In this document: one piece after another, positions 7,452 to 15,217 of the stretch
Layout of the letters: each line of letters opens with the position of its first letter
How positions within the stretch are numbered: the stretch's first letter is position 1
Translations under genes and position numbers: made by a program
Assembly: GCA_025362015.1 (NCBI GenBank)
Contig: JANYIO010000069.1
Coordinates: 1 to 46,027, forward strand
Reading direction: 5' to 3'
DNA: 46,027 nucleotides
Source of the DNA: Gammaproteobacteria bacterium
GTDB taxonomy: Bacteria > Pseudomonadota > Gammaproteobacteria > Pseudomonadales > Cellvibrionaceae
The notes under the pieces: model-generated
Databases searched by the model: none
Told to the model about the DNA's origin: nothing
What the model saw: only the letters and a program-made list of their open reading frames with translations

Positions 7452-9185
7452 ATGGAAAATAATTTTTACATCAAAAAATCAGCAGAGAAGTTTGATGCTA
7501 TTGTTGTTGGCTCCGGCATTGCGGGTGGCTGGGCAGCAAAAGAATTGTGTGAAAAAGGTTTAAAAACATTAATGGTAGAACGCGGCCGCCCCGTTGAACA
7601 CCGCAAGGATTATATCACTGAAGGAGTCAAACCCTGGGAGATGCCCAATCGCGGCAAAGTAGCTTACGAGTTAGTTGAAGATCAATATAACATTCAACGT
7701 CAATGTTATGCATTTAACGATACCACCAAACATTTTTTTGATAATGATCGCGATTCACCTTACAGCACCCCTGACGACAAGCCATTTAGTTGGATTCGCG
7801 GCAATCAGTTAGGCGGAAAATCTTTAATTTGGGCGCGTCAATCCTATCGTTTAAGTGAGTTAGATTTTAAAGCCAACGCATTAGATGGCCACGGCACTGA
7901 TTGGCCTATTCGCTACAGAGATCTCGAACCCTGGTACGCCCATGTTGAACGCCATGCCGGCATTAGCGGCTCAGTTGAAAATATGTCCGTACTGCCCGAC
8001 AGCGTTTTCTTACCACCTTTTGAATTTAATGCTGTTGAACTTTCTTTAAAGAAAAAATTTGAAGAAAAATACTCTGATCGAAAAATGATTATGGGCCGCT
8101 GTGCGCATTTATCCACACCGGCACCACATCACCTAGAACAAGGCAGGGGCAAATGCCAGGCCCGCAATGAATGCCAAAAGGGTTGCTCATTTGGCGCCTA
8201 TTTTTCTACCCAAAGTTCAACCTTACCTGCCGCACTTAAAACCAATAATTTGCGTATTGCCACCAATAATATTGTGCACAGTGTGATTTATGATAAAAAA
8301 ACTAATCGTGCTACGGGTGTTCGTGTGATTGATAGCGAAACCATGGAAACCCACGAATATTTTGCAAAAATTATTTTCTTGTGCGCATCAACATTGGGCA
8401 CCACACAAATTATGCTTAATTCTATTTGTGAAACATTTCCGAATGGCATTGCAAATTCATCGGGCGTTCTCGGTCATTATTTAATGGACCACCTTTACGG
8501 CGCAGGCGCATCGGGTCGTATTGAAGGTTTTGAAAACGATTATTATTCAGGTCGCCGCCCTACCGGGCCAATCATCCCTCGCTTTCGCAATGTAACCGAC
8601 AAACAGCAAAAATTTATTCGCGGCTACTTTCTGTTTGGCGGAGCATCGCGAGATACCTGGAATAACTTTGCACAGAAGGAAGGCTTTGGTGTTGACCTCA
8701 AACAACAAATTCACAACGCAGGCAACTGGAACTTCAGCTTACAAGGCTCCGGTGAAATGTTGCCAAATTTTGACAACCAGGTAAGTTTGCACCCCACGAA
8801 AAAAGACAAATGGGGCATACCACAATTACACATTGATTGTACTTTTTACGAAAATGAAACACAAATGTTGCAGGATATTGCAGATACATCCGCAGAAATA
8901 TTGGAGGCTATAGGGGTAAAAGATGTGGTGAAATATACCACGTCGCATAAAGAGCGCCCGCCGGGTTTATCTATTCACGAAATGGGCACAGCGCGCATGG
9001 GTAAGGATCCAAAAACATCAGTGTTGAATGCTTACAATCAAACGCATGACATCCCTAACTTATTTGTTACCGATGGCGCGTGCATGACATCTAACGCCAC
9101 GCAAAATCCGTCGCTTACTTACATGGCAATTACTGCACGTGCATGTGATTACGCAGTAGCACAATTAAAACGTGGCAAAGTGTGA
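7452..9185 (+). CDS. GMC-family FAD-dependent sugar dehydrogenase, large subunit
   Basis: A 577-residue glucose-methanol-choline oxidoreductase. The FAD-binding motif VVGSGIAGGWAAKELC is at about residues 18-33. The C-terminal active site has His509 (HEMGTARMG) and Asn552 (TQNPSLTY), the usual catalytic His and Asn. A cysteine set Cys217, Cys235, Cys241 and Cys245 resembles the iron-sulfur-binding cysteines of bacterial FAD-glucose dehydrogenases. No signal peptide is present, so export would rely on the Tat subunit encoded just upstream. The pair matches LacA/LacC-like glucoside 3-dehydrogenases (Caulobacter) in make-up; the exact substrate and the oxidised carbon are inferred. No cytochrome c subunit gene is nearby, so the electron acceptor is unknown. 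Confidence 0.88.
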   Translation: MENNFYIKKSAEKFDAIVVGSGIAGGWAAKELCEKGLKTLMVERGRPVEHRKDYITEGVKPWEMPNRGKVAYELVEDQYNIQRQCYAFNDTTKHFFDNDRDSPYSTPDDKPFSWIRGNQLGGKSLIWARQSYRLSELDFKANALDGHGTDWPIRYRDLEPWYAHVERHAGISGSVENMSVLPDSVFLPPFEFNAVELSLKKKFEEKYSDRKMIMGRCAHLSTPAPHHLEQGRGKCQARNECQKGCSFGAYFSTQSSTLPAALKTNNLRIATNNIVHSVIYDKKTNRATGVRVIDSETMETHEYFAKIIFLCASTLGTTQIMLNSICETFPNGIANSSGVLGHYLMDHLYGAGASGRIEGFENDYYSGRRPTGPIIPRFRNVTDKQQKFIRGYFLFGGASRDTWNNFAQKEGFGVDLKQQIHNAGNWNFSLQGSGEMLPNFDNQVSLHPTKKDKWGIPQLHIDCTFYENETQMLQDIADTSAEILEAIGVKDVVKYTTSHKERPPGLSIHEMGTARMGKDPKTSVLNAYNQTHDIPNLFVTDGACMTSNATQNPSLTYMAITARACDYAVAQLKRGKV

Positions 9186-9258
9186 TGTTTGCGCCACACT
9201 TATTAAAAATAAAATCACGCATATCCAAAATATAGCTCACCACATCAGGAAATTTATT

Positions 9259-10128
9259 ATGCAACCAACAAACTCATTAAAATTATTCCTATGCATTGCC
9301 AGCATTACCTTAATCACCAATGTCGCTCATGCCGCACCACCAACTCACCCCAAGCTAAGCGTGCAGCTTTGGTCAGTTAAAGATGATGTCAGTAAAGATT
9401 TTGAAGGTACACTCACCCAACTCGCCGGCATGGGTTTTCAAGGCGTGGAATTTGCAGGAAATTTTGGCAGCTATGCGGATGACGCGCCAGGGTTGAACAA
9501 GTTCTTAAAGAAAACAGGTTTAAAAGTTTCTGGTGCACATGTAGGTTTTGATAAATTGACGCCCGAAAATTTTTCTCAAACCGTAAAATTTTACAAAGCT
9601 ATTGGCTGCCCCTATTTAATTATTCCTATGGATAAACGCGCCGCCACACTAGAAGGCGCAAAAGCAGTAGCACAAGAATTAAGCGCACTAGAACAACAAT
9701 TGAAACATTCCGGCATGCATATGGGTTATCACAATCACAAACAAGAAATGCTGGATCAAAATGGCGACACCAGTTGGAATGTTATCGCCAAAAATACGCC
9801 AGCAACTGTGGTGCTTGAACAAGATGTAGCATGGACTGAAGCAGCGGGCAAAGATCCGGTAACCGTTGTTCGACAAAATCCCGGACGTTTTCTTGCCACT
9901 CATTACAAAGCCGCCGCCCCGGTAGAAGGCAATAAAGAAAATCCTATCATCGGCCTTGATACTACTGATTGGAAATCTCTGATAATTGCCAATCGCACTG
10001 TTGGCGGAACACAATGGTTTGTTGTTGAGCAGGAAATTTATCCAGAAGGCATGACGCCACTGCAAAGTGTGGCCGCATCACTGAAAGGGTTACAACAAAT
10101 TTTAGCGCAAATACCAATTAAGAAATAA
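9259..10128 (+). CDS. Exported sugar isomerase/epimerase-like TIM barrel
   Basis: A 289-residue protein of the xylose isomerase-like TIM barrel superfamily. The start at 9259 is chosen because AGGAAAT lies just upstream and it creates a clean signal peptide (about residues 1-25, ending VAHA). Reading further upstream adds an unrelated 29-residue stretch overlapping the GMC gene. Family signatures include LSVQLWSVKDD, MGFQGVEFAG, HVGFD, MGYHNHKQEM, VLEQDVAWTEAAG and the late FVVEQEIY, which supply metal-binding acids and histidines. Related proteins in keto-glycoside pathways isomerise or cleave 3-keto sugars. The exported location and position after a sugar dehydrogenase support that role. 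A strong hairpin ends the operon. Confidence 0.85.
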   Translation: MQPTNSLKLFLCIASITLITNVAHAAPPTHPKLSVQLWSVKDDVSKDFEGTLTQLAGMGFQGVEFAGNFGSYADDAPGLNKFLKKTGLKVSGAHVGFDKLTPENFSQTVKFYKAIGCPYLIIPMDKRAATLEGAKAVAQELSALEQQLKHSGMHMGYHNHKQEMLDQNGDTSWNVIAKNTPATVVLEQDVAWTEAAGKDPVTVVRQNPGRFLATHYKAAAPVEGNKENPIIGLDTTDWKSLIIANRTVGGTQWFVVEQEIYPEGMTPLQSVAASLKGLQQILAQIPIKK

Positions 10129-10170
10129 AGAAAGAAATTAAACACCGCACTTGCGATTCAACATTCGATT

Positions 10171-10210
10171 AAAAATAAAAATGGCACCCTTTGGTGCCAT
10201 TTTTATTTTT
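10171..10210. terminator. Bidirectional terminator, 18-bp perfect stem
   Basis: Arms at 10171-10188 and 10193-10210 are perfectly complementary over 18 bp around a CTTT loop. The outer halves are A-rich and T-rich, so the hairpin can stop transcription from both sides. Its right edge overlaps the stop codon of the minus-strand gene beginning at 11072. Confidence 0.93.
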
Positions 10211-11072
10211 AATAATTTTTAAGCTTTGTGTGATCCATTTTTGGATAACTACCATCATCTTCAAAATTGGGAACTTCAATGATGGTACGTTGCGATAAAT
10301 GCAAATTACGTAAGCGCTCAGCATAATATTTATCAAATATTGTTTCCAATCGTCCATCAGCTTCCATCTGTTTGAGGCCCGCAGATAACCTTTTTGCAAG
10401 TTCGGGATAGCGCGGACTAATATAAAAATAATTGGGTAAAGGTAAATAAATAAGCAACCGATTTTCCGGCCCCAAGGAATTAACAGGCTGATTATCCACC
10501 TGATAAAAGTTTTCAATTTCTGTTGCGCCCAGCGGCACAAAATCAATATGTCGCGCCACCAACATTTCCAATAACATCATCATATTGGATGTTTCAGTTA
10601 CAAAAAAATTATCTTTTTGGTAAATATCACCTTCCCAGCCTATGCATAACCCAAGTGCAAGTTTGCGTAGATCAGCAACAGAAGTTACAGCATCAAAACG
10701 CGCTTGATCGCTACGGCGAATAAGGGGAATGCGATAACCCATAAAACCACGCAATAATGGCACACTTACTTTTATCACGCCGCCACGCAGCAATGCTTTT
10801 TTATTAAAGCCCGCAATCCGATCAATATTCATCTTATCGCCTTTAAGCACAAGCTCACGCCTAAGGGCAGTACTTAGCAACTCTTCTGAATAATCAATAC
10901 GATAGGCACCATAGGTGGCTTCTGTTGTTTTGAGTGCGGTATCAACTAATTCCAGGTAGTAATCTTCTTTTATGCCGACATTGCTGCTGATGTATTTAAC
11001 AACCATCGGCTCTAGCGCAAGGACGCGAGCAGTCATTAGTAACAGACAGACAAGGCATAAAAAGCGAGGCAT
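10209..11072 (-). CDS. Periplasmic substrate-binding protein-like (SBP_bac_3 type)
   Basis: A 287-residue protein with a cleavable signal peptide (about 1-19, ending VLAL). The body resembles the periplasmic amino-acid-binding fold of the SBP_bac_3 type: an N-terminal lobe with a helical segment, a middle part DLRKLALGLCIGWEG, and a C-terminal LAKRLSAGLKQMEADGRLETIFDKYYAERL typical of these proteins (only the general shape, not the ligand pocket, is clear). No ABC permease or ATPase gene is adjacent, so it may be an orphan sensor or binding protein as is common in gammaproteobacteria. No ligand can be proposed. Confidence 0.65.
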   Translation of the reverse strand: MPRFLCLVCLLLMTARVLALEPMVVKYISSNVGIKEDYYLELVDTALKTTEATYGAYRIDYSEELLSTALRRELVLKGDKMNIDRIAGFNKKALLRGGVIKVSVPLLRGFMGYRIPLIRRSDQARFDAVTSVADLRKLALGLCIGWEGDIYQKDNFFVTETSNMMMLLEMLVARHIDFVPLGATEIENFYQVDNQPVNSLGPENRLLIYLPLPNYFYISPRYPELAKRLSAGLKQMEADGRLETIFDKYYAERLRNLHLSQRTIIEVPNFEDDGSYPKMDHTKLKNY

Positions 11073-11163
11073 AAACTCTATCTCTACGAGTCAATATCTC
11101 TTTAGGCTAGTCTAATTGGAGCGATTTAACAGCTAGATTGAAGTCTTTTAGCCTTAAATGACA

Positions 11164-11190
11164 AGCCTTGCTGTTTTAAACAACAAGGCT
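11164..11190 (-). terminator. Hairpin downstream of orn
   Basis: Arms AGCCTTGCTGTT (11164-11175) and AACAACAAGGCT (11179-11190) pair with one mismatch around a 3-base loop. It lies 22 bases past the orn stop. The T-run on the minus strand is weak, so termination is plausible but not certain. Confidence 0.45.
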
Positions 11191-11211
11191 GGCCATGTTA
11201 AACAATGCAGA

Positions 11212-11772
11212 TTAGGCATTCATGTTGAAGAAAGTAGCGCGATAGTGCTGTAACTCTGCAATCGAATCCTTAATGTCATCCAGGGCTAAATGCGCTCCAG
11301 ATTTTTTTACTCCGGCAATCACGTCAGGCCGCCAGCGGCGTGCGAGCTCTTTTACGGTACTCACATCCAAATTGCGGTAATGGAAATAATTTTCCAACCT
11401 GGGCATACCACGCACCAGAAAACGGCGATCCTGACAAATAGAGTTACCGCAAATAGGCGATTTTCCTTTAGGTACCCATGCCTCCAAAAACTTGATAGTC
11501 TCTGCCTCGCCCTGTTCGGCACTCACGATACTCTCCCGCACCCGCTGAGTAAGGCCAGATTTACCGTGCTGATTGGTATTCCACTCATCCATCGCCAGCA
11601 TAATATGATCCGGCTGATGAATGGCAAACACAGGGCCTTCGGCAAGAATATTTAAATCGGCATCAGTCACAATGGTCGCCATTTCGATGATGACATCTGT
11701 GTCTGGATCAAGACCTGTCATCTCCAAATCAATCCAAATTAAGTTGTTTTCGTTAAGCTTTAGGTTAGACAC
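11212..11772 (-). CDS. orn: Oligoribonuclease (3'-5' exoribonuclease for nanoRNAs)
   Basis: A 186-residue DEDDh exonuclease that degrades 2-5 nucleotide RNAs, including pGpG, in the cytoplasm. The four acidic motif positions are visible: IDLEMTGLD (Asp and Glu), ICQDRRFL (Asp) and [11 protein letters not shown] (His and Asp). The GTG at 11772 is chosen because a GAGGA Shine-Dalgarno lies eight bases before it and the length then fits the family (181 in E. coli). A longer reading would run 81 codons upstream and overlap rsgA. It is divergent from rsgA with a 138-base gap, the usual gammaproteobacterial arrangement. Confidence 0.95.
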   Translation of the reverse strand: MSNLKLNENNLIWIDLEMTGLDPDTDVIIEMATIVTDADLNILAEGPVFAIHQPDHIMLAMDEWNTNQHGKSGLTQRVRESIVSAEQGEAETIKFLEAWVPKGKSPICGNSICQDRRFLVRGMPRLENYFHYRNLDVSTVKELARRWRPDVIAGVKKSGAHLALDDIKDSIAELQHYRATFFNMNA

Positions 11773-11779
11773 AGGTTTT

Positions 11780-11784
11780 TCCTC
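11780..11784 (-). promoter_or_regulatory. Ribosome binding site deciding the GTG start of orn
   Basis: On the minus strand this reads GAGGA, followed by AAAACCT and the GTG start codon at 11772. It fixes the start well inside a longer open frame. Confidence 0.75.
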
Positions 11785-11910
11785 AGTAAATAGGGCACAA
11801 TTGCCGCGCAGCTTAATGTAAATATCCAGTGTAGCCAATGAATCACTTGGCACCGACACTTCTTTACCACACTTTTTAATCATCCTTTTTAATGAAAGAC
11901 ATAAGAGCAC

Positions 11911-12927
11911 ATGACTAAACGCAAGCTCACTCGCCGCCAACAATGGCGCATCGAAAAAATTCAAGACGAGCGTACCGTCCGCGCAACCAAGCGCGACAAC
12001 CTCGCCGACGAACAACTTAACGAAAGTGATTTAGGCCCCGAGCAACATGGCCTCATTATTACTCACTACGGCATGCAGGTAGTTGTGGAAGCGACCGAGG
12101 GGGAGATGGCAGGCCAAAGTCTGCGCTGCCACTTTCGCAGCAACTTAGGCTCGCTGGTTACCGGTGACCGGGTGGTCTGGCGTATGGGCAATCCGCTCGG
12201 TGTAGTTGTCGCAGTATTGCCGCGTACCACAGCGCTTCAACGCCCCGATCCGCATGGCGACATGAAAACTATCGCCGCCAATATTGATCGTATTATTATT
12301 GTGGTTGCGCCCTACCCCGAACCCCACGCTAATTTAATTGATCGCTATTTAGTCGCAGCTAATTCAATTGATATTGAGCCAGTATTGTTAATTAATAAAA
12401 CTGATCGCATTGATGATGAGACGCGCGACAAAATAAATTATTTAGAAAAAACTTATCGCTCTCTGGGCTATCAAGTGCATCTGGTGTCCACTAAAAATGG
12501 TGCAGGCTTAGAAGAGTTCAGAGAATATTTAACACATTACACCAGCGTTTTTGTAGGGCAATCCGGCGTGGGCAAATCATCACTCGTAAATGCACTATTA
12601 CCAGAAAGTAATTTGCGCGTGGGCGATCTAACGGACCGGCAACTTGGTTCACATACCACCACCAGTGCAACTCTACTGCACTTTCCTGGCGGCGGTCACT
12701 TAATCGATTCACCGGGTATTCGTGAATTCGGTTTGTGGCACATGGATGAAGCCGAAGTACTCGAAGGCTTTATTGAATTTCGTCCTTTTCTTGGCCATTG
12801 TAAATTCCGTGATTGCTCACATCGCCACGAACCCAGCTGTGCTATTTTAAAAGCACTGATCGATGGTAAAATAAGTAATACTCGCATGGATTCTTATCGG
12901 TATATTTTACGGACTCTGAATGAATAG
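11911..12927 (+). CDS. rsgA: Small ribosomal subunit biogenesis GTPase RsgA (YjeQ)
   Basis: A 338-residue circularly permuted GTPase that helps late 30S subunit maturation. The N-terminal basic tail ([16 protein letters not shown]) and OB-fold are followed by the permuted G motifs: NKTD (G4), then [12 protein letters not shown] at about residues 216-227 (G1), TTTSATL (G2) and DSPGIREF (G3). The C-terminal zinc knuckle has [14 protein letters not shown]. Gene order, divergent from orn, is as usual. It is followed by an intergenic inverted repeat rather than a T-run terminator. Confidence 0.96.
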   Translation: MTKRKLTRRQQWRIEKIQDERTVRATKRDNLADEQLNESDLGPEQHGLIITHYGMQVVVEATEGEMAGQSLRCHFRSNLGSLVTGDRVVWRMGNPLGVVVAVLPRTTALQRPDPHGDMKTIAANIDRIIIVVAPYPEPHANLIDRYLVAANSIDIEPVLLINKTDRIDDETRDKINYLEKTYRSLGYQVHLVSTKNGAGLEEFREYLTHYTSVFVGQSGVGKSSLVNALLPESNLRVGDLTDRQLGSHTTTSATLLHFPGGGHLIDSPGIREFGLWHMDEAEVLEGFIEFRPFLGHCKFRDCSHRHEPSCAILKALIDGKISNTRMDSYRYILRTLNE

Positions 12928-12991
12928 TCACTCAGAATAGAATAGTGCTTACTTAAGTATTTTTTTATTTATTAAAGTTAATTTGATTCAG

Positions 12992-13073
12992 CCGTCATCC
13001 TCGCGTAGCGGGGATCCAGTGTTTTTGAAGCATTTCGCCGCCACTTTGGATCCTCGCTACGCGAGGATGACGG
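12992..13073. repeat. REP/BIME-like inverted repeat
   Basis: Two arms of about 30 bp face each other: the left begins CCGTCATCCTCGCGTAGCG and the right ends CGCTACGCGAGGATGACGGG, around about 20 bases. The pairing is near perfect apart from small mismatches and a 2-base insertion. This resembles the short GC-rich intergenic palindromes that occur many times in proteobacterial genomes. It may also end rsgA transcription. Copy number elsewhere cannot be judged from one window. Confidence 0.7.
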
Positions 13074-13131
13074 GCTTAAGTAAACACAATTTTACTCAGA
13101 ATAAATGGTTGTGATTAATGACTATTTCACT

Positions 13132-13165
13132 TTCTACTTTATTGCGGATTCTACTTTATTGCGGA
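13132..13165 (+). repeat. Perfect 17-bp tandem duplication at the DUF4426 leader
   Basis: TTCTACTTTATTGCGGA occurs twice back to back (13132-13148 and 13149-13165). The second copy supplies the GCGGAG Shine-Dalgarno just before the ATG at 13174. It looks like a recent slippage duplication. Confidence 0.85.
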
Positions 13166-13173
13166 GAACAACT

Positions 13174-13635
13174 ATGAAAAAAATTTCTCAAGTTTTTATT
13201 TTATTATTATTTTCGCTAAATTCTTTTGCGCAAATTGACCAACCCAAAGAAATTCTAACCTCTCAGACATTTGGTGCCTACACAGTTCACTATACGGTAT
13301 TCAACAGCAAATTAATTCCTCCTGAAGTTGCAAAAACTTACAATCTAACGCGAGGGAAAGATCTTGCCCTTATGAATATCAGCCTTACCAAAACAGAAAA
13401 CGACGCAACGAGTTTAGGGGTTCCCGCACAAATAAAAGCTAAAGCCATCAATTTAATGCAACAAACTAAATCGCTTGAGTTTGTGGAAATTAAAGAACCC
13501 GAGGCCACTTACTACCTTAGCTCTTTTTTTTACACCAACGAGGAAGATTTACATTTTGAAGTGAGCGTGTTGCCAGCAGGTGAAACAATACCGCTAACCA
13601 TTACGTTTAATCGACGCCTGTATACTGAAAATTAA
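13174..13635 (+). CDS. DUF4426 domain-containing exported protein
   Basis: A 153-residue protein with a signal peptide (about 1-19, MKKISQVFILLLFSLNSFAQ). The start at 13174 is preferred over an upstream ATG at 13105 because it has a Shine-Dalgarno (GCGGAG) and begins the signal peptide directly. The body matches DUF4426: FGAYTVHYTVFNS near the N-terminus, a middle GKDLALMNISLTK and the late LHFEVSVLPAGE. These are small periplasmic beta-rich proteins of unknown function in gammaproteobacteria. It lies 21 bases upstream of lgt and is probably cotranscribed with it. Confidence 0.8.
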   Translation: MKKISQVFILLLFSLNSFAQIDQPKEILTSQTFGAYTVHYTVFNSKLIPPEVAKTYNLTRGKDLALMNISLTKTENDATSLGVPAQIKAKAINLMQQTKSLEFVEIKEPEATYYLSSFFYTNEEDLHFEVSVLPAGETIPLTITFNRRLYTEN

Positions 13636-13656
13636 CAATCTACATAAGGTTTTACT

Positions 13657-14475
13657 ATGCTTATCCACCCCATGCCCGATCCCATTGCGTTTTCACTAGG
13701 GCCAGTTGCTGTTCATTGGTATGGCCTGATGTATGGCCTTGCGTTTTTACAATTTATTTTACTCGGCAATTACCGTATTAATTTGCCACATCTAAAATCA
13801 CAAGGCTGGACTAAGGACGATGTCAGTGACATGGTTTTTTACGGCATGTTCGGTGTGATTATTGGCGGTCGCTTAGGCGAAGTTATTTTTTATCAATTAA
13901 GTTATTTTCTCGAACATCCACTCGAAATTTTTCAAGTATGGCACGGCGGCATGTCGTTTCATGGCGGCTTTCTCGGCGTAGTACTTGCCATGTATTTATG
14001 GGCGCGCAAATCAAACCGGGCACTGGGCGATGTGTATGATTTTATCGCACCGCTAGTACCGCTCGGTTATGCCGCAGGTCGGATCGGTAATTTTATTAAT
14101 GCAGAATTACCGGGGCGCATGGCAAGCGCAGATTTACCTTGGGCAATGATCTGGCCAGATGTAGCTTATCCTGTTCATCCCTCACCTATTTATCAAGCTT
14201 TAGTGGATGGTTTGCTGGTATTTATTATTTTATGGCTCTTCGCCAGCAAACAACGGCCGCGCTGGGTGGTAGGCGCAAGCTACACATTACTCTATGGCTG
14301 CACGCGTTTTTTTACCGAATATTTCCGCGTACCCGATTATGAAGTCAGTTTTTTAGGCGTGACTATTTCCTCCGGCCAAATGTTAAGTGTACCGATGATT
14401 ATTGTAGGGTTTGCAGTGATTATATGGGCATACAAAAAGGAAGGCACACAGCAAAAGGAATTTTCATCCCAATAA
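13657..14475 (+). CDS. lgt: Prolipoprotein diacylglyceryl transferase
   Basis: A 272-residue inner-membrane enzyme that transfers diacylglycerol from phosphatidylglycerol to the lipobox cysteine of prolipoproteins, the first step in lipoprotein maturation. Seven hydrophobic segments are visible. The signature AAGRIGNFINAELPGR holds the catalytic-loop arginine and glycine. HGGMSFHGGFLG and the YGCTRFFTEYFRVPD segment also match the family. The E. coli protein is 291 residues. thyA, often next, is not downstream here; instead a terminator and a convergent operon follow. The window has two probable lipoproteins among its substrates (32165-32443, 41577-42362). Confidence 0.96.
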   Translation: MLIHPMPDPIAFSLGPVAVHWYGLMYGLAFLQFILLGNYRINLPHLKSQGWTKDDVSDMVFYGMFGVIIGGRLGEVIFYQLSYFLEHPLEIFQVWHGGMSFHGGFLGVVLAMYLWARKSNRALGDVYDFIAPLVPLGYAAGRIGNFINAELPGRMASADLPWAMIWPDVAYPVHPSPIYQALVDGLLVFIILWLFASKQRPRWVVGASYTLLYGCTRFFTEYFRVPDYEVSFLGVTISSGQMLSVPMIIVGFAVIIWAYKKEGTQQKEFSSQ

Positions 14476-14521
14476 GATTTTCGTTCATTAACCCTTCATC
14501 GTAAAAAGCTTTTATTTTTAA

Positions 14522-14567
14522 AAAAACATGACGAGCTACAACTTCATATAAGGCTTGTCATGTTTTT
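14522..14567 (+). terminator. Rho-independent terminator after lgt
   Basis: Arms at 14522-14536 (AAAAACATGACGAGC) and 14553-14567 (GCTTGTCATGTTTTT) pair over 15 positions with one G-U wobble, and the right arm ends in five T residues. It may also serve the convergent operon ending at 14597. Confidence 0.8.
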
Positions 14568-14596
14568 CCGTAGCAGATTAAAGCATCATTCCCATA

Positions 14597-15217
14597 TTAT
14601 TTTTCACAAAATATTCTAAAATTGATATCACAAGCTCCATTCTCATCCAACTGATTAATAGTTGCTGATACCGTAAAATCTAAACCAAGCTCATCATTAA
14701 TTCCACTAAAAAATGGGGTTAAGGTGGGCCATACCAACAAGTGCGCTATGCCTAAAGTTGTAGCAGCTCTATAATACCGATCTTTTCCGGTAAGATTGAT
14801 GATTGACTCTTTTGCGGAATATTGCGTTATCTTAAATATATATTCCGGGCTTGCATTATATATAGCGGTAATTAATACCATGACTATACCTCTTGCATCG
14901 GCATAAAACTCACAACTACTATTATCTTGTTGCAAAATAGCTTTAGTCTTCACCCTCCCCAATCTATAAAAAAAATCTTTGGACACTTTATCTATTTCGC
15001 TTTCTGGAAATAGATTAATGCATGACTCCAACATTACCCCATAAAACATTGAGGTGACGGTGGAAAGATCTGTTGTTAATTGCGATACGGTTTTCGGGAA
15101 GAATGCATCAAGCATTTTCACCTTAAATAACTCGCTGGGATATACGTCCTTCTCTCGGGTAGTTGCAATTTGCAAATAGCACTCATTATGCATATCTATT
15201 GCTGCTGTATTATTCAT
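14597..15217 (-). CDS. Unrecognised protein, last gene of thiolase/S66 operon
   Basis: A 206-residue protein that I do not recognise. The start at 15217 is chosen because its ATG overlaps the stop of the upstream gene by eight bases (ATGAATAA) and GGTGG lies upstream, implying translational coupling. A start at 15265 is also open. No signal peptide or transmembrane segment is evident. The middle reads VSKDFFYRLGRVKTKAIL and SSCEFYADARGIVMVL, followed by a mixed hydrophobic C-terminal part ending CDINFRIFCEK. It could be a small alpha/beta ligand-binding or enzyme domain, but no family is claimed. Its function is best sought together with the S66 protein and thiolase. Confidence 0.75.
   Translation of the reverse strand: MNNTAAIDMHNECYLQIATTREKDVYPSELFKVKMLDAFFPKTVSQLTTDLSTVTSMFYGVMLESCINLFPESEIDKVSKDFFYRLGRVKTKAILQQDNSSCEFYADARGIVMVLITAIYNASPEYIFKITQYSAKESIINLTGKDRYYRAATTLGIAHLLVWPTLTPFFSGINDELGLDFTVSATINQLDENGACDINFRIFCEK

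Noticed and set aside
9172-9258. Upstream extension of the TIM-barrel gene in the same frame
   Set aside because: It overlaps the end of the GMC gene, lacks a Shine-Dalgarno and would bury the signal peptide. The ATG at 9259 has AGGAAAT upstream.
11773-12015. N-terminal extension of orn
   Set aside because: It overlaps rsgA on the other strand and gives a protein far longer than the family; the GTG at 11772 has a strong GAGGA.
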